Of a stretch of DNA of 64,000 nucleotides, positions 15,976-23,973 are shown piece after piece. This stretch comes from Mycolicibacterium frederiksbergense (GTDB lineage: Bacteria > Actinomycetota > Actinomycetes > Mycobacteriales > Mycobacteriaceae), in contig NZ_CP038799.1 of the NCBI RefSeq assembly GCF_012223425.1, forward strand, positions 5,502,249 through 5,566,248. Direction: 5' to 3'. A program made the translations under genes and the position numbers. Within the stretch, counting starts at the first letter, position 1, and each line of letters opens with the position of its first letter. Under the pieces are notes generated by a model. It was given only the letters and a program-made list of their open reading frames with translations, ran no database searches and was not told the origin of the DNA.

Positions 15976-17142
15976 GTGGCGGTGCCCGACAGCAGCCCGA
16001 CCAGGAACGACGAGCAGGTGCACGAGTGGTTCCTGCACCGCGGTCTGCCGCTGGTGCTGACCCGCCGGGTGCGCTCCCGTGGGCTGATCGAGCGCTCGGC
16101 GCCGATGATCAGTTCGGTCGGCGCCCTGACCGCGTTGACGATGCTGTTGGCCGAGGTCACCGGTGATGGCCCGAATTACGCCTATGCGTTGCGGCTCGGG
16201 ATCATCACGGCCGTGCTGCTGGCCGCCCCGTTCGTGCTCGTCGCGCTGCACCGCCGGTCCACCGTGCTGGGAGAGGCTGCCCGGCGCTGGGGCGCCTGGG
16301 GCGTCATGGCGATCTTCGTGGTGGTGATGCCGGTGACGGTGAGCGGTTGGTCGGGCGCGGCTGCCGCCGAGGCGCCGCTGTTCGTGCTGATCTCACTGCT
16401 GGCGATCTGGCTGACCTACCTGGGTTTCGGGTCGATCGCGGCGTGGGCCTTCCGGTTCGCCTGGGTCCAGTTGGGGGCACTCGGCACCCTGATGAGCAGG
16501 GCGCTGCCCCTGCTCATGCTGACGGTGGTGGTGTATTTCACCGGCGAGCTCTGGCAGCTTTCTGCCCGTATGACGCGTCAACGGCTGTGGGAGACAGTCG
16601 GTTTCCTTGCGCTGGTGGCGCTGGTGTTCATGGTGACCACCATTCGTGACGAGGTACAGGCCCTGCGGGACGACCGCGCCGAACAGACCGATGCCGGCCG
16701 GCTGCTCGTCGATACGCCCTTCACCGAACCGGCGAGCACTCGTACACCGCTCTCGCGCGCCGAGCAGATCAATGTTGTCGCCGTGATGGTGGTGTCCCAG
16801 GCCATTCAGGTGGTGCTGTTCACTGCCGGGCTGTTCGCTTTCTTCCTGGCGCTGGGCATCATCGCCATCCCCTATGACGTCACCGTGCTGTGGGCCGGCG
16901 AGCAGACCTGTCAGGTCGGCCAACCGCCCTGTGCGGGAACATGGTTCGGCGTACACATCCCCATTCCGCAGACAGTGGTGCACACCTCGTTGTTCGTCGC
17001 CGTGCTGTCCGGGCTCTACTTCACCGTCAGCACCAGCGTCGACCCGCTGTACCGGCAGCGCTTCTTCGATCCGCTGATCGCCGATGTCGCGGTGAGCCTC
17101 GCCGGACGCGACGCCTACCTGGAGATGGAAGCCAAGGCCTGA
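15976..17142 (+). CDS. Conserved actinobacterial integral membrane protein (Rv2113-like)
   Basis: 388 residues from GTG 15976 (GTG 15982 is an equally good start). About seven or eight hydrophobic segments are visible, for example GIITAVLLAAPFVLVAL, WGVMAIFVVVMPVTV, FVLISLLAIWLTYLGFG and VVHTSLFVAVLSGLYFTVS, with a hydrophilic loop around residues 235-265. The C-terminal DPLYRQRFFDPLIADVAVSLAGRDAYLEM is cytoplasmic-like. I recognise no catalytic motif. Its place between dop and mpa and its forward orientation agree with what I recall of Rv2113 in M. tuberculosis; function unknown. Confidence 0.85.
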   Translation: MAVPDSSPTRNDEQVHEWFLHRGLPLVLTRRVRSRGLIERSAPMISSVGALTALTMLLAEVTGDGPNYAYALRLGIITAVLLAAPFVLVALHRRSTVLGEAARRWGAWGVMAIFVVVMPVTVSGWSGAAAAEAPLFVLISLLAIWLTYLGFGSIAAWAFRFAWVQLGALGTLMSRALPLLMLTVVVYFTGELWQLSARMTRQRLWETVGFLALVALVFMVTTIRDEVQALRDDRAEQTDAGRLLVDTPFTEPASTRTPLSRAEQINVVAVMVVSQAIQVVLFTAGLFAFFLALGIIAIPYDVTVLWAGEQTCQVGQPPCAGTWFGVHIPIPQTVVHTSLFVAVLSGLYFTVSTSVDPLYRQRFFDPLIADVAVSLAGRDAYLEMEAKA

Positions 17143-17254
17143 GTCTGTTCGATCGCCGTGCACGCGCTGTGAGGTGGCTTTACACTTCCTACGCTGCGCA
17201 TCACCAGCGAATGTCCGGCGACTGGCATCCACCTGCGCAACACGGGATGAAGGG

Positions 17255-17554
17255 ATGACCACCATGAGGAAGATGTTGCTTCCGGTTCTCGCGGCGACGT
17301 TCGCCGCGGGACTTGCGGTCGCGGCTCCGGCCAGCGCCGACGAAACAGGCTATTTCACCGAACTGACCGATTACGGATACGGGGACACCTCCCAGGAGGT
17401 CGCCCTGAATCTCGGTTATTCGGTCTGCGAAGATCTCGCCAACGGTGTGCCCCAACAGGTTACGCTCGACGCGATCTACGAGAACACCAACGAGAACGTC
17501 GACGCCGCCGACGCGACGTTCCTATACAAGGCTGCGATCCTGCACCTCTGCTGA
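17255..17554 (+). CDS. Small secreted DUF732-family protein
   Basis: 99 residues: a Sec signal peptide (MRKMLLPVLAATFAAGLAVAAPASA, cleavage after ASA) and a mature domain of about 70 residues with two cysteines (SVCEDL and the C-terminal HLC) typical of mycobacterial DUF732 proteins. Start ATG 17255, or ATG 17264, which has AGGG 9 nt upstream. Exported, function unknown. Its last 95 bp overlap the reverse-strand EamA gene. Confidence 0.85.
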   Translation: MTTMRKMLLPVLAATFAAGLAVAAPASADETGYFTELTDYGYGDTSQEVALNLGYSVCEDLANGVPQQVTLDAIYENTNENVDAADATFLYKAAILHLC

Positions 17555-18398
17555 CCGCTCTGCCCCAGTTCGTGCCCGTCACGATCAGCACGGCGCCGAG
17601 TGCACCCAGCGCGGTGACCGGGTCCCCGGCCAGCCCCACCCCGATGGCCGCCGCCCACAGCGGTTCGGTACCCAGCAGCAGGCTCATGCGCGCCGGCGTG
17701 CTGGACGGCGCCGCCCACGTCTGGATGCCGAATGCGAAGACCGTGCACGCCAGCGCCAGATAGCCGGTCAGAGCCCAGTCGCGGCCCGACATCTGGGGCA
17801 CCGCGGAGAACTGTCCGAGCGCACCCGCGGGCATCGCCGTCAGAACTGTCACGGTGGCCAGCTGCACCAGCGTCACCGCCGCCGGATCCAGCCGGTGCGC
17901 TGTCGAGGTCCGTGACAGCACGGTGACGTGCACGGCCCGCAACACCGCCGCGACCACGATCAGGACGTCCCCGGCGCCAGGCAGCGCGAACCCACCCGAC
18001 TGGGTCAGCGCGATACAGCCGAGGACCACGATCGCAGCCGGTGCGTAGAACAGCGGCGCGACGCCGCCCGGACCACCCAGCAGTGGGGTGATGACCACCG
18101 TCAGCGCCATGATGAGCCCCGCGTTGGACGCCGATGTCATTGTCACCCCGTATGTTTCACATCCGCAGATGGCGGTCAGGATGGCGCCGAACAGCGATCC
18201 GGCGATCAGTTCGTCGCGGCGGATGCGGGCGATCCGGCGCCTGAGCAACACCGTGAGTACGCCGACGGCAAGGCCGAACCGTAGGGTCAGGAAGGCGAGA
18301 GCGCCGTCCGCGTGCACGACCTCCTTGGTGGCGAGATAGCTCGATCCCCAGACCGCCGCGACCGCGAGCAGGGCGAGGTCGGCGCGGTAGCGAGTCAC
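17460..18398 (-). CDS. EamA/DMT-family transporter
   Basis: Drug/metabolite transporter superfamily exporter of 312 residues with ten predicted membrane segments arranged as two EamA repeats (LALLAVAAVWGSSYLATKEVV at the N-terminus; WALTGYLALACTVFAFGIQTW in the second half). GTG start at 18398. The normal fold ends near VTGTNWGRA; the last 30 or so residues are a basic, low-complexity run containing RRRRRR, read antisense through the 3' end of the DUF732 gene, so this gene has probably lost its original stop. Divergent from a LysR regulator 73 bp away that likely controls it. Substrate unknown. Confidence 0.85.
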   Translation of the reverse strand: MTRYRADLALLAVAAVWGSSYLATKEVVHADGALAFLTLRFGLAVGVLTVLLRRRIARIRRDELIAGSLFGAILTAICGCETYGVTMTSASNAGLIMALTVVITPLLGGPGGVAPLFYAPAAIVVLGCIALTQSGGFALPGAGDVLIVVAAVLRAVHVTVLSRTSTAHRLDPAAVTLVQLATVTVLTAMPAGALGQFSAVPQMSGRDWALTGYLALACTVFAFGIQTWAAPSSTPARMSLLLGTEPLWAAAIGVGLAGDPVTALGALGAVLIVTGTNWGRAVSRGAGSQPCIGTSRRRRRRSRWCSRRSRRA

Positions 18399-18445
18399 GC
18401 GGGTAAGCCTGCCGCGGTAGCAACCATTCAGTCCAGCTACTTTTT

Positions 18446-18471
18446 CTACTTCTGAGAAGTAGTATTACTAC
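18446..18471. promoter_or_regulatory. Overlapping palindromic operator and leaderless promoter between eamA-like and lysR genes
   Basis: CTACTTCT-G-AGAAGTAG (18446-18462) is a perfect 17-bp palindrome. GTAGTA-T-TACTAC (18459-18471) is a second perfect one sharing four bases with it. TAGTAT at 18460-18465 is a good -10 box with 6 nt to the lysR ATG, giving a leaderless transcript. The palindromes cover this promoter and lie in the 73-bp gap, so autoregulation of lysR and control of the divergent exporter is the natural reading. Confidence 0.6.
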
Positions 18472-19380
18472 ATGGATGCCTTGCGGTTGCGCATGCTGCG
18501 CGAGCTTGCCGACCACGGCACCGTCGCCGCCGTGGCCGATGTGCTCGCGATGACTCCGTCGGCGGTCTCCCAGCAGCTCAAGACCCTGCAGCGAGAGGCC
18601 GGGGTGGCGCTGCTGGAACCGGCGGGCCGGCGGGTACGGCTGACCGACGCCGGGCAGGTGTTGGTCGGTCATGCCGAACGGGTGCTCGCCGCGCTGGACC
18701 GGGCGCAGGCCGACATGGACAGCTACCGGACCACCGCCTGCGGTCAGGTGACGGTGTCGTTCTTCCCGTCCGGTGCCGCAATGTTGTTGGCGCCCTTGAT
18801 CATCAACACCCGCCGGCAGGGAGTCGAGGTGATCGGGCGGGATGTCGACGTGCCGGCCGCCCGAGCTCCCCAGCAACTCACCGACGTCGACGTGGTGGTC
18901 GTCCATCGCGATGAGCGTGACACCGCCTCCTGGGGGCCGAGATTCACGTCGATCGAATTGCTTCGCGAACCGCTGGACGTACTGCTGCCGCCGGACCACC
19001 CGCTGGCCGGCAAGGCGCGCCTAGAACTTTCCGAGCTCGCCGATCAGGACTGGATCGGCGTCGAAGGTGGGCTCATGGTCGATGACGTGTTCAAGTCGAT
19101 CGCCACCATCACCGGGGTGACACCCCGAATCACCCAACGGGTCAATGACTTCCGGGTCCTCGAGGAGCTGGTGCAGGCCGGTATCGGGATAGCGCTGCTG
19201 CCCCGCTACGTGGTGCTCGCACGCGACCTGGTGCGCCGTCCAATCAGCGATATCAAGCTTGCCCGGCGTATCGAGGCGGTGACGCGCACCGGCGCCGAGG
19301 CCCGTCCGGCGATCGCGCTGGTGCTCGAGGAACTGCGCGCGATCGGAGGCATGGTAGCCGGTCAGTCGATGAGTGAATAG
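18472..19380 (+). CDS. LysR-family transcriptional regulator
   Basis: 302 residues. N-terminal winged HTH about 1-60 (LRLRMLRELADHGTVAAVADVLAMTPSAVSQQLKTLQREAG) and a periplasmic-binding-protein-like effector domain about 90-295. The order and divergent orientation relative to the EamA transporter gene suggest that it controls that exporter. ATG at 18472 follows a -10 box by 6 nt. Its last 19 bp overlap the end of the reverse-strand 206-residue gene. Effector unknown. Confidence 0.93.
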   Translation: MDALRLRMLRELADHGTVAAVADVLAMTPSAVSQQLKTLQREAGVALLEPAGRRVRLTDAGQVLVGHAERVLAALDRAQADMDSYRTTACGQVTVSFFPSGAAMLLAPLIINTRRQGVEVIGRDVDVPAARAPQQLTDVDVVVVHRDERDTASWGPRFTSIELLREPLDVLLPPDHPLAGKARLELSELADQDWIGVEGGLMVDDVFKSIATITGVTPRITQRVNDFRVLEELVQAGIGIALLPRYVVLARDLVRRPISDIKLARRIEAVTRTGAEARPAIALVLEELRAIGGMVAGQSMSE

Positions 19381-19982
19381 CTGTTCGCGAGGTCGTCCTG
19401 GAGCACGCTCGCGGGCCGCGTGGTGGTGTCGACGACAATCGGTGACGACGGCACACACGTCTCGTAACGCCAACCCGGCGGCACCGACAACCGGTCGGCG
19501 AGGCCGGACAGATCCTGCAGGCCGAGTGTCGGGTCGACAGTGTGGCTGTAGGTCTGCATGATCCACCGCCGGCCGTCCGGATCGACCAGCTGATAGACGG
19601 GGCGGCCCGCATCGAAGGTGAAGATCGCTTTTCGGTCCACCTTGTTCTCGGTGTAGGCAGCCGGATTCATCGACGCAAGTTTTACCGTGGCCTGGCGATT
19701 CATCTCGAGGCCACCGAACGTCGTGCGCTGCATCGATTCTCCGTCGGCTTTTCCGATGCCGCTCATCAGCCAGTACCGGGGGCCGTTCAGGATCGCAGCC
19801 ATCGCCCCGACCTCCGCAGCAATCGCCGTGGCGTCGAGCCGGTCCCACAGCTCACTGGGACAGTCGTTGAGCGGGAAGGTGTTGCAGACCGTCGCCTCCG
19901 GACCGGAGTCCGTGACGCGGACCAACAGCACCTCGCCGTACCGCAGGCCGAACACACCGTCGCGCACCGAGACGTCGGACAC
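19362..19982 (-). CDS. Conserved hypothetical protein downstream of mpa
   Basis: 206 residues, GTG start 8 bp after the mpa stop on the same strand, so probably co-transcribed with mpa. No signal peptide or membrane segment. The sequence suggests a mixed alpha/beta protein: VRDGVFGLRYGEVLLVRV at the N-terminus, an NGPRYWLMSGIGK segment, QTYSHTVDPTLGLQDLSGLADRLSVPPGWRYE near the C-terminus. The LQDLxxL...PPGW pattern resembles small mycobacterial proteins of unknown function. M. tuberculosis has a protein of similar length (Rv2114) next to mpa; I cannot confirm homology. Overlaps the lysR 3' end by 19 bp. Confidence 0.7.
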   Translation of the reverse strand: MSDVSVRDGVFGLRYGEVLLVRVTDSGPEATVCNTFPLNDCPSELWDRLDATAIAAEVGAMAAILNGPRYWLMSGIGKADGESMQRTTFGGLEMNRQATVKLASMNPAAYTENKVDRKAIFTFDAGRPVYQLVDPDGRRWIMQTYSHTVDPTLGLQDLSGLADRLSVPPGWRYETCVPSSPIVVDTTTRPASVLQDDLANSYSLID

Positions 19983-19990
19983 CTGATCCC

Positions 19991-21826
19991 CTACAGGTAC
20001 TGCCCCAAATTGGATTCGGTGTCGATGGCGCGACTGGCCGACGAGCTCTTGCCGGTGACGAGCGTGCGGATGTAGACGATCCGCTCGCCCTTCTTGCCCG
20101 AGATGCGGGCCCAGTCATCGGGGTTCGTCGTGTTCGGCAGGTCCTCGTTCTCGGCGAACTCGTCGACGATCGAATCCAGCAGGTGCTGGATGCGCAGACC
20201 CCTCGAACCGGTCTCCAGCACCGACTTGATCGCGTACTTCTTGGCCCGGTCCACCACGTTCTGGATCATCGCCCCGGAGTTGAAGTCCTTGAAGTACATG
20301 ACTTCCTTGTCACCGTTGGCGTAGGTGACCTCGAGGAACCGGTTGTCGTCGATCTCGGCGTACATCCGGTCGACGACCTTCTCGATCATCGTCTTGATGG
20401 TCAGTCCGCGGTCGCCGGCGAACTCGTCCAGGTCGTCGGTGTTCACCGGCAGGTTCTCCGTCAGGTACTTGGAGAAGATGTCCTGCGCGGCTTCGGCGTC
20501 CGGCCGCTCGATCTTGATCTTCACGTCCAGGCGGCCGGGCCGCAGGATGGCCGGGTCGATCATGTCCTCGCGGTTGGAGGCACCGATGACGATGACGTTC
20601 TCCAGGCCCTCGACACCGTCGATCTCCGAGAGCAGCTGCGGGACGACGGTGGTCTCCACGTCCGAGCTCACCCCCGTGCCGCGGGTACGGAAGATCGAGT
20701 CCATCTCGTCGAAGAACACGATCACCGGGGTGCCCTCGGAGGCCTTCTCGCGGGCCCGCTGGAAGATCAGCCGGATGTGGCGCTCCGTCTCACCGACGAA
20801 TTTGTTGAGCAGCTCGGGACCCTTGATGTTGAGGAAGTAGCTCTTGGCTTCCCGAGAGTCCTCGCCGCGCAACTCCGCCATCTTCTTGGCCAGCGAATTC
20901 GCGACGGCCTTGGCGATCAGCGTCTTACCGCATCCGGGCGGACCGTAGAGCAGCACGCCCTTGGGCGGCCGCAGCGAGTATTCGCGGTAGAGGTCCTTGT
21001 GCAGGAACGGCAGTTCGACCGCATCGCGGATCTGCTCGATCTGGCGGGTGAGGCCACCGATGTCGCCGTAGCTGACATCGGGCACCTCTTCGAGCACCAG
21101 ATCCTCGACCTCGGCCTTGGGAATCCGCTCGAAGGCGTAGCCGGCCTTGGTGTCGACCAGCAGCGAGTCACCGGGGCGCAGCTTGCGCGGCGGCTCACCG
21201 TCGATATCGAGCGGGATCTCCACCCCTTCGGGCAGGTACTCCACGCCGACCAGCGGTTCGGCCAGCCACACGATGCGTTCCTCGTCGGCATGGCCGACGA
21301 CCAGCGCGCGATGTCCGTCGTCCAGGATCTCCCGCAGCGTGCTGATCTCGCCGACCGCCTCGAAGGCACCGGCCTCCACGACCGTCAGGGCCTCGTTCAG
21401 GCGCACCGTCTGGCCCTGCTTGAGTCCGCTGGTCTCGATGTTGGGCGACAGCGTCAGACGCATCTTGCGGCCGGAGGTGAAGACGTCGACGGTCTCGTCC
21501 TCGTAGGTCGCGAGCAGCACCCCGTAACCACTGGGCGGCTGCCCGAGCCGATCGACCTCTTCGCGCAGCGCCAGCAGTTGCTGGCGGGCCTCCTTGAGGG
21601 TGTCCATCAGCTTGGCGTTGCGCGCCGACAGCGAGTCGATGCGCGCCTCGAGCTGCTGGACATCGCGGGCCGTGCGCAATCCACTGCCGGCGCCCACCGT
21701 GCCCTCCAGTTGTTCACGCAGGGCGGCCGCTTCGCGGCGCAGCCTCTCCAGTTCGGCGGCGTCCTCTGCGGACATGCTGGATTCGTGGGGTGTTCCGAAA
21801 TTCTCAGAACGCTCGGACTCACTCAT
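19991..21826 (-). CDS. mpa: Mycobacterial proteasome ATPase Mpa (ARC)
   Basis: Hexameric AAA ATPase that binds Pup, unfolds pupylated proteins and threads them into the PrcAB core. 611 residues: N-terminal coiled coil about 20-95 that captures Pup, tandem OB domains about 98-240, AAA domain from about 250 with Walker A GPPGCGKT (295-302), Walker B VIVFFDEMDSIF and the arginine finger region AILRPGRLDVKI. The C-terminal GQYL with a penultimate tyrosine inserts into the alpha ring and is intact. Strong GGGAGG ribosome site. Separated from dop by the ect, two-component and exporter genes. Confidence 0.98.
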   Translation of the reverse strand: MSESERSENFGTPHESSMSAEDAAELERLRREAAALREQLEGTVGAGSGLRTARDVQQLEARIDSLSARNAKLMDTLKEARQQLLALREEVDRLGQPPSGYGVLLATYEDETVDVFTSGRKMRLTLSPNIETSGLKQGQTVRLNEALTVVEAGAFEAVGEISTLREILDDGHRALVVGHADEERIVWLAEPLVGVEYLPEGVEIPLDIDGEPPRKLRPGDSLLVDTKAGYAFERIPKAEVEDLVLEEVPDVSYGDIGGLTRQIEQIRDAVELPFLHKDLYREYSLRPPKGVLLYGPPGCGKTLIAKAVANSLAKKMAELRGEDSREAKSYFLNIKGPELLNKFVGETERHIRLIFQRAREKASEGTPVIVFFDEMDSIFRTRGTGVSSDVETTVVPQLLSEIDGVEGLENVIVIGASNREDMIDPAILRPGRLDVKIKIERPDAEAAQDIFSKYLTENLPVNTDDLDEFAGDRGLTIKTMIEKVVDRMYAEIDDNRFLEVTYANGDKEVMYFKDFNSGAMIQNVVDRAKKYAIKSVLETGSRGLRIQHLLDSIVDEFAENEDLPNTTNPDDWARISGKKGERIVYIRTLVTGKSSSASRAIDTESNLGQYL

Positions 21827-21971
21827 GCTGCGCTCCCTCCCGCACCGAATGTTGGTGCAGTAACAACTTCAACGCTACCGGCGATTCAGCCTTTGTGTGC
21901 GGTCTAGGAATTCGACACACCAGCAACGCTGTTAACCTCCTTGCTTAGCTTGCCCCATTGAAAGGACCACT

Positions 21972-22466
21972 GTGATCCTCAAAACCCTCGCAATCGGCTT
22001 CGTCACCAGCGCCGCGGCAGCCGGCCTGGTAACCGCTGCGGCGACGGGCGTGTCGTCGATTGCCGCCGGCAGTGCCCCGGCGATCACCGCCGTGGTGTGG
22101 GACACACCGATGCCGCAGGCACCGGCGCCCGAGTTGCAGGCACCGTTGACACAGACCCTGACCGTGCTCGCCGGACCCGGCTCGTTCTCCGGAAAGGCCG
22201 CCTACATCCAGGGCGGGATCGGCCGTATCGAGTCCATCGCCGCCGACCGCGCGTACAGCAACGCCGCGAGGGAAGGCAAGTTCCCGCTGACCTTCAACGT
22301 GCTCGACATCGACGTCAACGGCCCCGTCGCGACTGCCAACGTCACGGCCACCGCGGCCACCGGTGGCACCGCCACACAACCCGTGACCTTCACGGCCGGA
22401 CCGAGCCCCACCGGCTGGCAGGTGTCCAGGCAGTCCGCTCTGGCGCTGCTCTCGGCGGCCGGCTGA
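21972..22466 (+). CDS. Exported low-molecular-weight antigen MTB12-like protein
   Basis: 164 residues, GTG start with AAAGGA 5 nt upstream. N-terminal signal (LAIGFVTSAAAAGLVTAAATGVSSI), then an Ala/Pro-rich linker and a domain resembling the C-terminal half of MTB12/CFP2 (GKAAYIQGGIGRIESIAADRAYSNAAREGKFPLTF; TGWQVSRQSALALLSAAG). Probably secreted or cell-wall associated; function unknown. It is followed 11 bp later by lppK, whose product has the same fold, so the two look like an ancient tandem duplication. Confidence 0.8.
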   Translation: MILKTLAIGFVTSAAAAGLVTAAATGVSSIAAGSAPAITAVVWDTPMPQAPAPELQAPLTQTLTVLAGPGSFSGKAAYIQGGIGRIESIAADRAYSNAAREGKFPLTFNVLDIDVNGPVATANVTATAATGGTATQPVTFTAGPSPTGWQVSRQSALALLSAAG

Positions 22467-22477
22467 CTCACGCGCCG

Positions 22478-23032
22478 ATGCGCCGCACGTCCGTAGCGGT
22501 CCTGAGCGCCACCGCGTTGGTGGTGGCGCTCGGGTTCGCGGGCTGCGGCGCCGAGCCGATCCCACCCGCCCCGCAAGCCTCGGTGTCCGCGCCCGCCGTC
22601 ACGGGCGCCCAGACCGCGCCGCAGGCACCCCTGCCGGCACCGCAGGCCATCACCGATGTCCTGGCCAAGCTGGCGGACCCGGCGATCCCCGGTGAGCAGA
22701 AGGTCGCCCTGGTGCAGTACGCCACTCCGGAGGACGGCGCCGCGCTCGATCGTTTCGCCCAGGCCACCGTCGACGGTGGGCTTGCGCCGCTGACATTCCA
22801 GGCGGCCGACCTCACCTGGTCACCGGCCGACTATGGCGATGTGGTCGCCACCGTCACGGTCGGCTCCGCCAACCCGGCCCCGGAAGCGCGGCCGTTCACC
22901 TTCCCCATGCAGTTCACGCTCAACGAGGGTGCCTGGCAATTGACGCGGGTGACCGCCGACCAGTTGCTCGAGCTCGGGCCGGTGCCCAGCGCCTCGTCGG
23001 TGGCGCCTCCCCCGGCTGATCCGCCGCGATAG
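22478..23032 (+). CDS. lppK: Lipoprotein LppK
   Basis: 184 residues. Lipoprotein signal with lipobox LGFAGC (acylated Cys near residue 23), a Pro/Ala-rich linker, and a domain of about 110 residues (ITDVLAKLADPAIPGEQKVALVQYATPE; APLTFQAADLTWS; FTFPMQFTLNEGAWQLTRVTADQLLELG) that parallels the MTB12-like neighbour. The genomic position immediately after mpa and its partner matches Rv2116 (lppK). Anchored on the outer face of the cytoplasmic membrane; function unknown. Ends 5 bp before the convergent trmI stop. Confidence 0.85.
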   Translation: MRRTSVAVLSATALVVALGFAGCGAEPIPPAPQASVSAPAVTGAQTAPQAPLPAPQAITDVLAKLADPAIPGEQKVALVQYATPEDGAALDRFAQATVDGGLAPLTFQAADLTWSPADYGDVVATVTVGSANPAPEARPFTFPMQFTLNEGAWQLTRVTADQLLELGPVPSASSVAPPPADPPR

Positions 23033-23037
23033 CCCGC

Positions 23038-23904
23038 TCAGACCTGCGGGCGTTTGCGGCGCAGCGGGGTCGGGGTCACCGTGCCCGGCGCCAACTTGCG
23101 GGCGCTGATGAGAAAAGCGGTATGCCCACGCATGTTGTGCTGCGGCCGTACCGCCAGCCCGACGACATTCCAGCCGCGCTGCATGGTCTCCCAGGCCCTG
23201 GGCTCGGTCCAGCACTGCTGCTCCCGCAGCGCCTCCACGGTGCGCGACAACTGGGTGACGGTCGCGACGTAGACGATCAGCACGCCGCCGGCCACCAGCG
23301 CCGTCGACACGCTGTCCAGAACATCCCACGGGGCCAGCATGTCCAGCACCACGCGGTCGACTTCCGTCTCCCCCGTCGCTTCGCTCGCCCCCGGACGGCC
23401 CCCGGCCGGGTACTCGTTGAGATCAGCGATCCGCAGATCCCAGTTGGCCGGGCGCTCCCCGAAGAAGGTCTCGACATTGCGGATCGCGTGCACGGCGTGG
23501 TCGTCGCGTACCTCATAGGAGATGACCTGTCCGGTCGGCCCGACCGCGCGCAGCAGGGAACAGGTCAGTGCGCCCGAGCCGGCACCGGCCTCCAGCACCC
23601 GCGCACCCGGGAAGATGTCGCCCTCGTGCACGATCTGCGCGGCGTCCTTGGGATAGATGACCTGCGCGCCACGCGGCATGGACAGGACGTAGTCGATCAG
23701 CAGGGGCCGCAGCACCAGGAACGGGTCGCCGTTGGTGGACTTCACGACGCTGCCCTCGGGCTGGCCGATCACGGTGTCGTGGCCGATGGCGCCGCGGTGG
23801 GTGTGGAACTCGCCACCCGGACTGAGCACCATTGTGTAGTGCCGCCCCTTGGGATCGGTGAGTTGCACGCGATCGCCGATGACGAACGGACCAGTGATTT
23901 GCAC
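23038..23904 (-). CDS. trmI: tRNA (adenine(58)-N1)-methyltransferase TrmI
   Basis: Class I SAM-dependent enzyme that makes m1A58 in the T-loop of tRNA; tetrameric in M. tuberculosis (Rv2118c). 288 residues: N-terminal beta domain about 1-75 (GPFVIGDRVQLTDPKGRHYTMVL) and a Rossmann domain with motif I VLEAGAGSGALT (103-114) and motif IV-like VVLDMLAPWDVL. A GTG start is used. The insert ASEATGETEVD around residues 173-183 is longer than I remember for Rv2118c. Convergent with lppK, divergent from the RecB-like gene. Confidence 0.95.
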   Translation of the reverse strand: MQITGPFVIGDRVQLTDPKGRHYTMVLSPGGEFHTHRGAIGHDTVIGQPEGSVVKSTNGDPFLVLRPLLIDYVLSMPRGAQVIYPKDAAQIVHEGDIFPGARVLEAGAGSGALTCSLLRAVGPTGQVISYEVRDDHAVHAIRNVETFFGERPANWDLRIADLNEYPAGGRPGASEATGETEVDRVVLDMLAPWDVLDSVSTALVAGGVLIVYVATVTQLSRTVEALREQQCWTEPRAWETMQRGWNVVGLAVRPQHNMRGHTAFLISARKLAPGTVTPTPLRRKRPQV

Positions 23905-23961
23905 GGGGTCAGCCTGCCAGACGCGCCGCCGCGGCTACGAATTGTTGTCGGTCCGCAGGCC

Positions 23962-23967
23962 TAGGCT
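23962..23967 (+). promoter_or_regulatory. Candidate -10 box for a leaderless RecB-like nuclease transcript
   Basis: TAGGCT followed by 6 nt and the ATG at 23974; no Shine-Dalgarno sequence in between. Confidence 0.5.
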
Positions 23968-23973
23968 TGCCCT

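Noticed and set aside
20183..21907. Long forward ORF antisense to mpa
   Set aside because: The reverse strand encodes intact Mpa; the forward translation has no family resemblance.
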